64,000 nt of DNA from Papio anubis (taxonomy: Eukaryota; Chordata; Mammalia; Primates; Cercopithecidae). The position numbers and the translations under genes were made by a program. The stretch's first letter is position 1. Each line of letters opens with the position of its first letter. Below the pieces are notes generated by a model, which was given only the letters and a program-made list of their open reading frames with translations, was not told where the DNA came from and did no database searches. This document shows, in pieces, positions 45,873-57,446 of this stretch. The stretch is taken from contig NC_044985.1 in assembly GCF_008728515.1 (NCBI RefSeq), forward strand, positions 77,476,155-77,540,154. The letters run 5' to 3'.

Positions 45873-46191
45873 ATTTATTTATTTAAATATTTATTTATTT
45901 ATTTATTTTGACAGAGTCTCACTCTATCGCCTAGGCTGGAGTGCAGTGGCGTGATCTTGGCTCACTGCAACCTCCATCTCCTGGGTTCGTTCAAGCGATT
46001 CTCCTACCTTAGCCTCCCAAGTAACTGAGCCTACAGGCACATACCACCACACTGGCTAATTTTTTTGTATTTTTAGTAGAGACGGGGTTTCACCGTGTTA
46101 GCCAAGACGGTCTCGATCTCCTGACCTCATGATCCACCTACCCCAGCCTGCCAAAGTGCTGGGATTACAGCTGTGAGCCACCACGCTTGGC
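45873..46191 (-). mobile_element. AluS, antisense, with (TATT)n tail
   Basis: The tail is a (TATT)n expansion, then TTGACAGAGTCTCACTCTAT and the body to CACCACGCTTGGCC. The target-site duplication CCAAATAAAGCTTT is present on both sides (about 45859 and 46190). Confidence 0.95.
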
Positions 46192-46192
46192 C

Positions 46193-46551
46193 CAAATAAA
46201 GCTTTTGAAAGAAAGAAAAGTTATAACATTCACATAAGAGGGTTTTTTTTTAAAATTGTATGCCAAATGTAAGTTTTATTCCATGGTGTAATTTGTAGAT
46301 AATCTATACAGTACTAACAATATAATTGTACTATTTTTTAACCATATTTCCTCTTTTGTTTTGTAAATTTATTATAAAATGTTTATCAATTATATTGTCA
46401 TAATTAAAGAATGAGAAAGAAAACTCTCAAGAGCATTTTTAATTATAATGATTTGATTAAACAAGAAGTGCTGTAAAGAAGGTAATGAATCAAGCCTAAA
46501 CAGTAAAATGGAGTTAACTCCTTCGGGATTTATATAAAAGTACTTATAGAT
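46193..46551. other. Unassigned AT-rich gap between Alus
   Basis: I see nothing recognisable here beyond the target-site duplications of the flanking Alus. Confidence 0.5.
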
Positions 46552-46847
46552 GGCCGGGCGCGGTGGCTCAAGCCTGTAATCCCAGCACTTTGGGAGGCCG
46601 AGACGGGCGGATCATGAGGTCAGGAGATCGAGACCATCTTGGCTAACATAGTGAAACCCCGTCTCTACTAAAAAATACAAAAAACTAGCCGGGCGAGGTG
46701 GCGGGCGCCTGTAGTCCCAGCTACTCGGGAGGCTGAGGCAGGAGAATGGCGCAAACCTGGGAGGCGGAGCTTGCAGTGAGCTGAGATCCGGCCACTGCAC
46801 TCCAGCCCGGGCGACAGCGCCTGACTCCATCTCAAAAAAAAAAAAAA
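46552..46847 (+). mobile_element. Young AluY of Old World monkey type, sense
   Basis: GGCCGGGCGCGGTGGCTCAA to the poly-A. It carries AACTAGCCGGGCGAGGTGG and GAGATCCGGCCACTGCACTC, diagnostic of Old World monkey AluY lineages. The target-site duplication AAAGTACTTATAGAT is perfect on both sides. Confidence 0.97.
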
Positions 46848-46970
46848 AGTACTTATAGATATGTTATTTTATAGGTATGTTATGGTATGCTTTGTAATTT
46901 ATGGAATTAAATTACAATAACAATTCAATCAATTAATTCATAAAAACATAAAAAACAAAAGTAAAATATG

Positions 46971-47276
46971 TTTTTTTTTTTTTTTTTTTTTTTTTAAGAC
47001 TCAGTCTCGCGCTGTCCCCAGGCTGGAGGGCAGGAGCACTATCTTGGCTCACTGCAACCTCCACCTCCCTGGTTCAAGCAATTCCCCTGTCTCAGCCTCT
47101 CGAGTAGCTGGGATTACAGGCATGTGCCACCACACCTGGCCAATTTTTTCTTGTATGTTAGTAGAGACGGGGTTTCACCATGTTGACCAGAATAGTTTTG
47201 ATCTCCTGACCTCGTGATCTGCCCACCTCACCCTCCCAAAGTGCTGGAATTACAGGCGAGAACCACTGTGCCCGGT
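46971..47276 (-). mobile_element. AluS, antisense
   Basis: Long poly-T, then AAGACTCAGTCTCGCGCTG and the body to CCACTGTGCCCGGT. Moderately diverged. Confidence 0.94.
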
Positions 47277-47339
47277 CATATATTTTTTCTTAATATAGAT
47301 TCACATTTAATTGTTTTTAAACCTTAATTGCACATTTGT

Positions 47340-50270
47340 TAGTGAATACATTTCACTTCACAATAGAATGTCACCCAAACGTGTTTCCTTTACTTAATAA
47401 GGTTTATGGAGATGTTGAACAGAATGTATGATTTCCACGTACTCCCTAACTCTCCTCACCATTTTCCTAATAATAACATCTTATATTCATTTGGTGAATT
47501 TGTTATGATTGATGAGCCAGTATCAATGCATTATTGACTAAAGTCCATAGTTTACAGTAGAGTTCATTCTTTGTGCAGACAAATGAAGAATGACAAGTAT
47601 CCTCCATTGGAATTTTATTCAGAATAGTTTGATCTAAACAGGCATTGTGCTCCAACTACGTGTCCCTACCCTGGAACTCCTGACAACCAATGAATATTTT
47701 ACTATCTTCATACTTTTCCTTTTCCAGAATGTCATTCAGTTGGAAACATGCAATATATAGTCTTTTCAGACTGGCTTCTTTCACTAAGAAGTATGCATTT
47801 AATATTTCTCAATTTTTTTTGTGGAGTAATAGCTTATTATTTTTATTGAAGAATAATATTCTATTATATGGACATATCACAGTTTGCTTATCCATACATC
47901 TATCTTGGTTGTTTCTAAGTTTTGGCAATTATGAATAAAATTGCTATAAATACTTTTGTGCTGGTTAGGCCTATGTTTTCAACCCCCTTGGGTAGATACC
48001 AAAGAAAAAAATTGTAATCTCATATGGTGAATGTATGTTTAGTTTTGAAAAAATTGCCAGAATGTCTTCCAATGTGGTTACGTAATTTTGCATTCTGACC
48101 AGTAATGAATGATAATTCCTGTTGCTCCACCTCTCTCCAGTATTTGGTTTTGTCGATGTTTTGGATTTTAGGCACTCTCATAGGTGTATAGGTATCTAAT
48201 TGTCTTAATTTACAATTCCCTGCTGACATTTGATATGGAGTATCTCATATGATTATTTGTTATTTCATGTTTTCTTTGGATAGATGTCTGCTTACATCTA
48301 CTGCCTATTTTTAAATTGGGTTGTTTTCTTTATGTTGAATTTTAAGACTTATTTGTATATTTCGAATATCATTTATTTGAGAGATACGTGTTTTACAAAT
48401 ATTTTCTCACAGTCTCTGGCTTGTCCTTTTAGTCTCCTAGCAGTGCTTTTTGTAGAGCAGGTTTTTAATTTTAGTAAAGTTCAATTTATTAAATTATTCT
48501 ATAATAGATTATGCTTTTGAGGTTGTATCTAAAATGTCATCATCAAACCCAAAGTTACCTAGATTTTTTCCTCTGTTATTTTCTAGGATTTTATATTTTT
48601 TCCTTTTACATTTAGTTATATGATTGTGATTTAATTTTTGTGGATGGTGTAAAGTCATGTCATGATTCATTTTTTTTTGCCTCTGAATTTCCAGTTGTTT
48701 CAGTACACTATTTTTGGAAAGACCATACTTAATTGAATTCCATTTGCTTCTTTTTAAAAAAACCAATTAATTGTATTTGTGGAGGTGTATTTCAGGGAAT
48801 ATACCTGTTTCTTGATATATTTGTCTATTGTCTTGCCAATATTACAGTCTTCATTACTGTAATTCAAAAGTCTTGAAGTTAGGTAGTATCAGTTCTCCAT
48901 CTTTGTTCTTCCCTGCAATATTACTGTGGTCATTCTAGGTCTTTTGCTTTTCCACATAAATGTTGGAAATATTTTGTCAGTATACAAAAAAATAACTTAT
49001 TGTCATTTTCATTAAGATTTCAGTAAATCTAAAGATCAAGTTGAGAAGAACTGACATTTGATAATATTGAGTCTTCCTTTCCATGTACTAAAATATTTCC
49101 CTATTTATTTAGATCTCTAATTTCTTGTGTCAGACTTTCACAATTTTCCTCATAACAATCTCGTACAAATTTGTTAGATGTATACATAAGTAGTTCACTT
49201 TTGGGGGTGAAAATAGTTGTTAAGTGTTAAATAGCTTTCAGTTCTACCGTTTTCTCCATTGTAATAACTCATCTCATTTTCTGTACACAACTAGAGTTAC
49301 ATATTATCTAATGTAAATGGGATTGTGTTTCTAATTTCAAATGCTAAGTGCTCACTGAAGATACATAAAAATATAACTGACTTATGTATATTTATCTTGT
49401 ATCCTACAACCTATGATACAAGATTTAATTACTTACTAGTTTTGGCAGGGGCTTTCCTTTTATTTAATCTTTTAAAAATTTTTACATATTCAAGCATGTC
49501 ATCTGCAAATAAAGACAGTATCTTCCTTTCCTATTTGTAGCTTTTATTTTATTTTATCATTGCATTAACTAGAATTTCCAGTACAATGTTGAGTAAGGAT
49601 GATGAGAACAGACATTCTTGTTTTGTTATTTGTCTTAGCAGGGAAGTATCTAGTTTCTCATTATTAAGTATTACATTAGCTGTGGGTTTTTATAGATTTT
49701 CATTATCTAGTTGACTAAAGTTCTGCTCTATTTTTAGTTTTTTGAGAGTTTTTCTTGTGAATTTGTTGGATATTTTTTCAAATGTTTTTTCTTATATTTA
49801 TTGATATAATATTTTTGTAGAATTTGACCAGTTGATAGGATGTATTCTATTAATTGATTTTGTAATATTAAACAAGCTTTACACACCTGAAATAAATCTT
49901 ATTTTACTGCAGTGTATAATGCTTTTTATACATTATTATATTTGGTTTGCTAATTTTTTTTGAGGATTTTTACATCTGTGTTCATTAGATGTATTGGTTT
50001 TTTGTTTGCTTGTCTAGTAGTGTCTTTATCTGGTTTTGGTATTTGAGTAATGGTTGTCTCATAGTATGAGTTAGAATGTATTGTTCTACTTTTTTTTTTT
50101 TTTTTTTCTGGAAAAGACTACAGACAATTGTAATTTTGTCCATAAATGTTTGCTGGAATTCACCAGTGAACTCATCTGAATCTTGTACTTTCTGTTTTAG
50201 AAGGCCTTTAATTAGTGTTTCTTTTTTTTAATGGAAAAGGCTTATTTATATCATGTATATTTATAATATC
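47340..50270 (-). mobile_element. Long ancient L1M LINE, 3'UTR plus ORF2, antisense
   Basis: In plus-strand order it shows 3'UTR (AAAGTCCATAGTTTACAG), the ORF2 end (CCTTTTCCAGAATGTCATTC, TTCTTTCACTAAGAAG), middle ORF2 (GTCTCTGGCTTGTCCTTTTA, AGGTTTTTAATTTTAGTAAAG) and upstream ORF2 (GATGAGAACAGACATTCTTG, CTGTGTTCATTAGATGTATTGG). It is the longest LINE copy here. Hsmar1 interrupts it at 50271 and it resumes at about 51584-51727 (AATTTGTCCATTTTATC-like). All frames are decayed. Confidence 0.88.
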
Positions 50271-50510
50271 TAGGTTGGTGCAAATCTAATGGGGGTTTTG
50301 TACTATGAATTTTAAATCATAACTGGGCTCAAACACATCTTTATTAATTAAAATAGGAACCATTAAAATCAACATTTTTTTTCCAAGGAGAAATAAGTTT
50401 GTTTATTTCTGTAGCTTAAAATTCCATTCTTTGGAATTCAACAAACTTTTGGAAAGCATTTTCTGCATCCTGCTGGTTGTGGAAACATTTTCCCTACAAA
50501 AAGTTGCTGA

Positions 50511-50734
50511 GGGCTGAGCATGGTGGCTCCCAGCACTTTGGGAGTCCAAGGCAGGTGGATCACCTGACGTCAGGAGTTCGAGACTAGCCTAGCCAACATG
50601 GTGAAACTGCATCTCTACTAATAATACAAAAATTAGCCGGGCATGGTAGTGCACACTTGTCATCCCAGCTACTCAGGAGGCTGAGGTAGGAGAATCTTTT
50701 GAACCCAGGAGGTGGAAGTTGCAGTGAGCAGAGA
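50511..50734 (+). mobile_element. Alu inside Hsmar1, 3' truncated
   Basis: GGGCTGAGCATGGTGGCTCC to GGTGGAAGTTGCAGTGAGC, then an abrupt switch back to mariner sequence (AAGTTGTCGAGATGC). The right-monomer 3' end and the poly-A are missing. The left monomer also lacks the CACCTGTAAT segment. Confidence 0.92.
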
Positions 50735-50917
50735 ATTGTCAAGTTGTCGAGATGCTCGAAGAAGTGGTAGTCAGTTGGCAAGATGTCAGGTGAATATGGT
50801 GGAGGAGGCAAAGGATCAAACTAGCAGCTGACCAACAAGTAGTGTCCATGAACTTTGGTGCAAGTTTGGCTTTGGGAAGTGTTGTGGAGCTTCTTCTAGA
50901 TCCAGCCACAGGGCTGG

Positions 50918-51121
50918 TCATCGCCGGTTGTTGTATAAAATCTGCGTTTCATTGCATGTCACAATCTGATGGAGAAATGGTTCATTGTTGTGTAGAATAT
51001 GAGAAAACACTTCAAAACGACAGTTATTTTTATTTTCACTCAGCTCATGAGACACCCACCTAATGAGCTTTTTCACCTTTCCAATTTGCTTCAAATGCTG
51101 AATGACAATAGAATGGTCCAC
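50918..51121 (-). pseudogene. Hsmar1 transposase N-terminal fragment
   Basis: A 67-codon minus-strand frame retains the end of the helix-turn-helix DNA-binding region and the linker into the catalytic domain of the mariner transposase. The family needs a D,D34D(or N) catalytic triad; the first motif reads TCNE, where related copies have TCDE, so the first catalytic aspartate is replaced by asparagine. Frames before and after are broken. Confidence 0.82.
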
Positions 51122-51727
51122 GTTGAATACTTTGGCAACTTCTCTTGTAGTTAGTTGTAAGAGGTTAAGCGTTGATGATTGCTCTCAATTGGTCACTGCT
51201 AACTTTCGATGGCCAGCCACTAAACTCCTAATCTTCAAGGTTCTCGTCTCCTTTGCAAAACTTCTTGAACTACCACTGAACTGTACATTCGTTAGCAACT
51301 CCTGGGTCAAATGCGTTGTTGACATTGCGAGTTGTCTCTGCTGCCTTACCACCCATTTTGAACTCAAATAACAAAATTGCTCGAATTTGCTTTTTGTCTA
51401 ACATCATTTCTATAGTCTAAAATAAATATAAAATAAACAGCAAGTAATAAGTCGTTAAGAAAAAATGAGAAATGCACGTTAAAATTATGTATAACATAAC
51501 CACATTTATTTAAGTATGTATTCCAATATCAAAAGACAAATTTCAACAATGCAAAAGCCACAATTAATTTTTGCACCAACCTGTTTCTCCTTCTGTGGGT
51601 TTTCATAAATTGAGTCTCAGGAATTGGTCCATTTTATCTACCTTAGAAAATGTGTGGAGATCCAAATGATTTTTGTCCTTTAGTGTTCATACCTTTTAGT
51701 GCTTATTTTTTAAAAATACACAAAAAT

Positions 51728-52012
51728 AGCTGGGCATGGTGGCTCACACCTGTAATGAGGATCAGGAGGATATTTTGAGCTCAAGAGTTTGAGACCAGCC
51801 TGGGCAACATAGTGAAACCTCATCTCTACAAAAAAATTTTACAAAAAAATGTAGCTAAGCATGATAACACACACTTGCAGTCTCAGCTACTCAAAAGGCT
51901 GAGGCAATAGAACAGCCTGAGCCCAAGTTTGAGCCCATAGTGAGATATGATTGCACCACTGCACTCCAATGTGGGTAACAGAGAAAGATTCCAATTCTAA
52001 AAATAAAAATAC
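51728..52012 (+). mobile_element. Old Alu (AluJ-like), sense
   Basis: GCTGGGCATGGTGGCTCACA, GAGACCAGCCTGGGCAACAT and a decayed right monomer to AATTCTAAAAATAAAAATAC. The left monomer lacks a middle piece. AAAAATACACAA flanks both sides as a target-site duplication. Confidence 0.93.
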
Positions 52013-52155
52013 ACAAGATTTGATTTTCTAATTATTAACATATTGATGTCTCATTTGTTCTGAAATCAAGTGGAAAACGATATTGTGGATAATTGACTAT
52101 GCTCAATATCCGAAGTCTAACTCTTTAAACTATGAAATTGTATCATTCCAGTTAT

Positions 52156-52460
52156 TTTTTTTTTTAATTTTTTTTTGAGACGGAGTCTAGCTCTGTCACC
52201 CAGGCTGGAGTGCAGTGGCGAAATCTCGGCTCAGTGCAATCTCCGCCTCCCGGGTTCAAGCACTTCTCCTGCCTCAGCCTCCTCCCAAGTAGCTGGAACT
52301 ACAGGCGCCCGTCACCGCACCTGGCTAGTTTTTTGTATTTTTAGTAGAGACGGGGTTTCACCATGTTAGCCAGGATGGTCGCGATCTCCTGACCTCGTGA
52401 TCCACCCGCCTCGGCCTCCCTAAGTGCTGGGATTACAGGCTTGAGCCACCGCGCCCGGCC
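52156..52460 (-). mobile_element. AluY-type Alu, antisense, full length
   Basis: T-rich tail, GAGACGGAGTCTAGCTCTG, GCGCCCGTCACCGCACCTGG and the end GAGCCACCGCGCCCGGCC. The target-site duplication CATTCCAGTTAT is perfect (52144-52155 and 52461-52472). The right monomer has an extra CTC (CTCAGCCTCCTCCCAAG). Confidence 0.96.
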
Positions 52461-52472
52461 CATTCCAGTTAT

Positions 52473-53217
52473 GTTTAATCGAATTATCATTTTAAAAAAA
52501 TGTGTACACATCTTTGTTTCTTGAAAAACCATGTGGTAAACATGTGTTGACTTTTGCTTTATTATAGAAGCATTATCATGATGAATTTGGAATGAAGTAT
52601 TTAATAAGGAATAATCTCAAGTCTTCGCTCAAACTTTTATTCTCTAGTTGTTGATTCTTCTACCTTGTCATGGTGACTTAACCTGTTCCCCAGTGCTCTC
52701 TACTGTGATTGATAGCTCATCTCAGATTGTATACACAACTAGAGTTATGTATTACCAGCCCTCACTAATTTTTTTGGTGGTAACAGAAATGTTAGGTTTT
52801 GAAGATGTCATTATGTCTTTCCAGGGAAGAAATAACCTCTAGGTTTGAACTATGGTCAGTTTGGAATTTACTAGTAAGAAAATTTCACTGAATTTTAGAG
52901 TAGTCCCCAAACCAGTAGAAACACTCATAGCTCTAAATGCCTTATTATTTTCAGCTTGCAAAATATTTAAATATACAGACTGGAGTGTGTTTGAAGAAAA
53001 CATATATACATACTAATTACTTTTTAGTATCTTTATGAATAAGCACTACATTATAAGGTTGAAATTATTTAGTTTCATTTATTATATTTCTTGTCATAGA
53101 AGTAAGATGAATGAAAATCAACACATTATTTTCTTAAATGCTTTGAAATAGTCATCATCAGTAGAACCACCAAATCCAACAGGCATAGCAAAGCATTATA
53201 TGCTTAGATAGTTCCAC
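52473..53217. other. Unassigned AT-rich stretch
   Basis: No gene or repeat is recognised. Confidence 0.5.
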
Positions 53218-53490
53218 GTGATTATTTGAAATGAAAACAAAACATTTTTGTCCCTGAAACTTAATGCAAATTTTAATAGAATTATGGAGGAAGCTATACT
53301 AACCTTGATCAACTTATTTTCTTTAATAATGAAAGAAATGGCTCATACATAATAAACCCAAATAACTGACATTATTAATTAGAAATTCCTCTTAAAATAT
53401 CTGAAACGGATTTTTGGTAAAATAATTGATAATGGCAATAATGTTGTGAAATCACACAAACTTAAAATGACTTGTAACAAGGAATTTAAA
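53218..53490 (+). repeat. Old local direct duplication, copy 1
   Basis: Shares with 54428-54705 the landmarks GAGGAAGCTATAC(T/C)AAC, TTATTTTCTTTA(A/G)T(A/G)ATGAA, CATACATAATAAAC, GGTAAAATAATTGATA and ACAATAATGTTG-like, in the same order and spacing. Identity looks like roughly three quarters, so it is old. Confidence 0.75.
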
Positions 53491-53699
53491 CAAGAATTTG
53501 ATTTTTCAGTGTTAGTTTAATACATTACAAATAATATAATTTTGCTGTAATATTACTTAACAGTGCTATGCATCTTGCTTATATGATAATTTTATAATAA
53601 CCAAAGGACTCTATTATTTGGCCATGTTAGGTAAAATAGTATTTATAGAATATTTTAGCAAATATTTTGGCTTATTCATTTGATTTTAATGTGAAGCAT

Positions 53700-54095
53700 T
53701 GTGAAGAAAAGCAACATGTGCAACAGTTATGGGTGATGTTTAGAGTGAAGATAGAGGGTCTAACATAAAATTTCTACCCATGCCACTTCTAGGTGTAGGT
53801 TCTTGATAAATTAATGCAACAAAAATCCAAGCTATATTGAGACTCCCTAAAAAATGAAGGGTCATGTGAAGAGAAAGAGAGAACAAGCACCAAGCTGACA
53901 GATATGTGAGAAAAGGTGCCATCTTGAAAGTCGTTCTTAATCATTCCATCCCCAACAATTCCATATGGATTAGAGATGAACTACCCAGATAAGTACATCA
54001 CCAAAAATGAAACTCAAAATTGTGAGTAAATTAAAATTGTTGTTTTAAGCAACTTAGTTTCTAGGTACTTCAAAAGGCAGCAATAGATAATTATA
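53700..54095 (+). mobile_element. MLT1-like MaLR LTR, sense, diverged
   Basis: GTGAAGAGAAAGAGAGAACA, AAGGTGCCATCTTGAAAG, AAATTGTTGTTTTAAGCAAC and GGCAGCAATAGATAATTATA mirror the 3' half of MLT1 LTRs, with the typical TTGTTTTAAGC and AGCAATAGATAA ending. Confidence 0.65.
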
Positions 54096-54427
54096 ACTAC
54101 TCTCACCTCCATGAACATCCCTGATATATGAAATGACTTCATTAGAAAGGCCTCTGTACTCAGACTATGAATCAGAAATACTAAAAATTAAGTTTAAATA
54201 TCATGATTACAAAAATAATGAGATTGTATATATCTATAATCTTAATTATACAATTTACCTGAGTATTACCCAGCATCTTATTGAAGGGAGACTTTTATTT
54301 CTTGAATCGACTGACCATTGAGGTTAAGTTTTTGACCCTATGTACTTGGCTTTCTCTGAGATTAATTTCCTTCATTTAAATGTTTGCCTTTTGCAATGAC
54401 AACTTATAAATCACCATGATTCTAAGT

Positions 54428-54705
54428 ACAAGGAATTATTAGAAATTGAAATAACATTTCTATACTTGAAACTCAATGCAAGTTATTATGTAATTATAGA
54501 GGAAGCTATACCAACTTCCATCAAATTAAATTATTTTCTTTAGTGATGAAATGTAATTATAGCTCTTGATACACTCATACATAATAAACTTATTATTGAT
54601 AAAAATTCTTACTAAGGATTTCTGAGATACATCTTTGGTAAAATAATTGATAGTCACAATAATGTTGGGAAACAACACAAAATTGAAATGACTTAAAATT
54701 TTTTT
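54428..54705 (+). repeat. Old local direct duplication, copy 2
   Basis: Second member of the pair with 53218-53490, offset about 1.21 kb. The MLT1-like LTR at 53700-54095 sits between the copies. Weak similarity continues for about 100 bp past each copy. Confidence 0.75.
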
Positions 54706-55199
54706 TAAGAGTGTGAATTTATAACATTGTAGACAAACTACTCTTTATGACAGTATATATTAGATATATTGAAACTGTTTATGCCAAAAAGTCACAATAA
54801 CAGGTTATGTGTTCATGATAAAGGCATTTATCACTTCGAGTAAGTATAAGGAAACTATAATTTGTAAAACTATTTCCAGGATGAAATATAGGTTTAAATT
54901 TTATTAATTTTGCTTCAGTCTATGCTGGTGACACTCACCCCTAAAATTTCCTTTACAACTAACAGAAATCATAATTTACTAATCCTGTCAAAATGTATAA
55001 ATTGAATTTATTTCTGAGGAAACAGGAAGCTAACTCAAATTGAGAAATATACTAAAAAATACTAAAATATAGTATATTTCATAGCATATTTCTCAATTGT
55101 TATATGAGCAGGTATGCTTTTAACTCTACTATGGTTAAGAATATGTCTAGTTGTTAGAGAATGCACACAAATATTTAAGGGTAAAGTGATATAATGTCT
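54706..55199. other. Unassigned AT-rich stretch
   Basis: Contains a short internal inverted repeat around 55040-55100 (GAGAAATATACTAAAA... / ...CATATTTCTCAATTG), otherwise nothing recognised. Confidence 0.45.
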
Positions 55200-55352
55200 A
55201 AATTTACTCTAAAGGATATTTCAGAAAAATGAAGTAAATGAAGCAATATGTAAGCAATTCCTGAATCTGGATAAAAGGCATATGGGGACATCTATACTAT
55301 TTGCAACTTTTCTGTAATTTAGATGTTACATCAAAATAAAAAATAAAAAAAA
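55200..55352 (+). mobile_element. L1M LINE 3' tail, sense
   Basis: ATATGGGGACATCTATACTA, TTTGCAACTTTTCTGTAATT and CATCAAAATAAAAAATAAAA form the terminal piece of an L1M 3'UTR with its A-rich tail. Confidence 0.82.
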
Positions 55353-55556
55353 CATATTATGACAATCATAATAATTTTTCATTCTGTTGTTGCACCTATG
55401 CCAAAAAGCCACGGCCATTAAAGAAAAAAGGTATAAAATCACATCTGTTGAAAATCACATTATACACTCTTTGGTATATGGATTAAATGTAGTTTTTGAA
55501 CTTGGTAGCTTTATATGAACTATAGAAATGGGCAGTTTGCACAGATGACTAAGTAG

Positions 55557-55871
55557 AGTTGGTCCTCTGTATCTGTGCGTTCTTCACCGTGGATTCAATC
55601 AACTGAAGATCGAAAATTTTAAAAAGAAATGCATCTGTGCTGAACATTTACAGATTTTTCTTGTATTATCTCCCTAGGCAATATACTGTAACAACGATTT
55701 ACATGACATTTACATTGTGTTAGGTAACAGAAGTAATCTAGAGATGATTTATAGTATACAGGAGAACATGCATAGGTTATGTGAAGATTTTATGTCCTTT
55801 TATATTAGGGAGTTTAAAATCCATGGACTTTGATATTTGATATCTGCAGGAGATATTGGAACTAATTTCTT
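55557..55871 (+). mobile_element. MER2-like Tigger DNA transposon, right end missing
   Basis: It opens AGTTGGTCCTCTGTATCTGT and GTGGATTCAATCAACTGAAG, with GTAACAACGATTTACATGAC, AAGTAATCTAGAGATGATTT and ATGCATAGGTTATGTGAAG inside and GATATCTGCAGGAGATATTGG near the end. This matches MER2-type TcMar-Tigger MITEs. The final terminal repeat is gone and an Alu follows. Confidence 0.8.
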
Positions 55872-56178
55872 TCCTTTTTTTTTTTTTTTTTGACAGGGTC
55901 CCGCTCAGTTGCCCAGGCTGGAGTGCAGTGGCGCAATCTTGGTTCACTGCAAACTCCGCCTCCTGGGATCAAGACATTCTTCTGCCTCAGCCTCCCCAGC
56001 AGCTGGGATTACAGGCGCTCACCACCATACCAGGGTAATTTTTGTATTTGTTTTTTAGTAGAGATGGGGTTTTACCATATGTTGCCCAGACTGCTCTTGA
56101 GCTTCTGACCTCAGGCAATCTGCCCGCCTCATCCTTCCAAAGTGCTGGGTTTACAAGCATGAGCCACCGTGCCCATCC
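55872..56178 (-). mobile_element. AluS-type Alu, antisense
   Basis: Poly-T, GACAGGGTCCCGCTCAGTTG and the body to GAGCCACCGTGCCCATCC. The target-site duplication TGGAACTAATTTCTT lies on both sides (about 55857 and 56179). Confidence 0.95.
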
Positions 56179-56244
56179 TGGAACTAATTTCTTATGGGTG
56201 AAAAAAAAAATCTATCTATTCCTTAAGCTATCTAGATATAAATA

Positions 56245-57440
56245 TGTTATTTTATTGAGACATAATTTACCTGGAGTAGGATACATTATCTTAAATACAC
56301 AGCTTGATGAATTATTTCATGCATGTATATTTACCTGCTGAGCAGTCATATTAAAATATAGAATATTTTCAGAATTATCTAAAGTTTCTTTTTTCCTTCT
56401 TTTAGCTACTTTAACTCTCATAGCATCCTCTACTACTGTAAAGCAGTGTTGTCTCAAAATAAGACTGCATTACAGAGGGTGTGGCTATGCACAACTAGAG
56501 GTCAATTAATACTTGCTGAAGTAAAGCACTTACAGGTTGGCAAAAAATAAACCACTAATTTAGATACTGGGAAAATTTGCCAGTGTTTTAGGACATTTGT
56601 TGTCATCAGATTGTCATATTGGCCAAAGCAATCCGCATAGCCAAGCCTAAGGTCAGTGTGTTCTGGGACCACACAGTAACACTGATACATTGAAGAATGC
56701 ACAATTGGAAGTCATTATTTCTTGCCACACAATCTACTGCATCATTCCATAGTAGATGAGCATTTGGATTGTTTCCAGTTTTTTGTTTATTTGTTTGTTT
56801 GTTTTCCATTATGAATACATCTGCTATGAGCATTCCTGTATAAGATTTTGGTAGGCACAAACACTTAACTTCTGTTCCCTGGATACCAAGGAATGGAACT
56901 GCTGGGTTTTTAGGCACACATATATTTTGTTTTAATATAGAATACCCAAAATATTTCCAAGTATTTCTAATAAATGTAGTTGCCCTTCATTAGTAATGGG
57001 AGTTCCAGTTGCTCCACATTTTCACTAACACTTGTAGTCTCAATTGTTTTAATTCCAGCTGTTTTGGTGTGAGTGTAGTTGCATGTTATTATGGTGTAAA
57101 TTTGTATTTGATGATAGCAAAATGTGTTGACTACCATTTTATTTTATCACTGCAAAATACACTTGTGATGTGCTTGATAAGTCTTTCGTCCACATTTTAA
57201 TATTTTGCTGTCTTTTTCTAGCAATTTATTATGTATTTTGGATACAAGTTTATATATATATATATTTGGATACAAGTTCATATATACATGTGCATATATA
57301 TATTTATATGCCTTGCAGATATAATGTTCCCACCTGACCTGTCTTCTAACTCTTTATATGTATCTTTTGATAAACAGAAGTTTTCATTTTAATAAATCCT
57401 TGTTTGCTACATTTTTAAATTTATTCTTAGTGCTTTTGTG
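56245..57440 (-). mobile_element. Ancient L1M LINE, antisense, with an unassigned insert
   Basis: TTTTATTGAGACATAATTTA is 3'UTR; from 56705 (GAGCATTTGGATTGTTTCC, TGCTATGAGCATTCCTGTA, GGAACTGCTGGGTTTTTAGG, TCCAGTTGCTCCACATTTTC) it is antisense ORF2. The section 56400-56700 between them is not L1 that I recognise and may be an older insert. The L1 continues after the Alu to about 57935. Confidence 0.8.
57238..57302 (+). repeat. Imperfect ~33-bp tandem duplication in L1M
   Basis: TTTGGATACAAGTT(T/C)ATATAT occurs at about 57238 and 57266, each followed by a TA-rich run. L1 normally has one copy of the GGATACAAGTTT segment. Confidence 0.8.
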
Positions 57441-57446
57441 TCTTTT

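Larger units (their letters stand above)
50271..51583 (-). mobile_element. Hsmar1 mariner transposon, decayed, antisense
   Basis: It opens TAGGTTGGTGCAAATC and closes TTTTTGCACCAACCT, the mariner terminal repeats shared with MADE1. The minus strand carries transposase remnants: the 50918-51121 frame has HLKQIGKVKKLIRWVSHEL and NEPFLHQIVTCNE, resembling the Hsmar1-derived part of SETMAR. The catalytic half is partly deleted (around 50810) and an Alu sits at 50511-50734. It is incapable of coding an active transposase. Confidence 0.92.
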
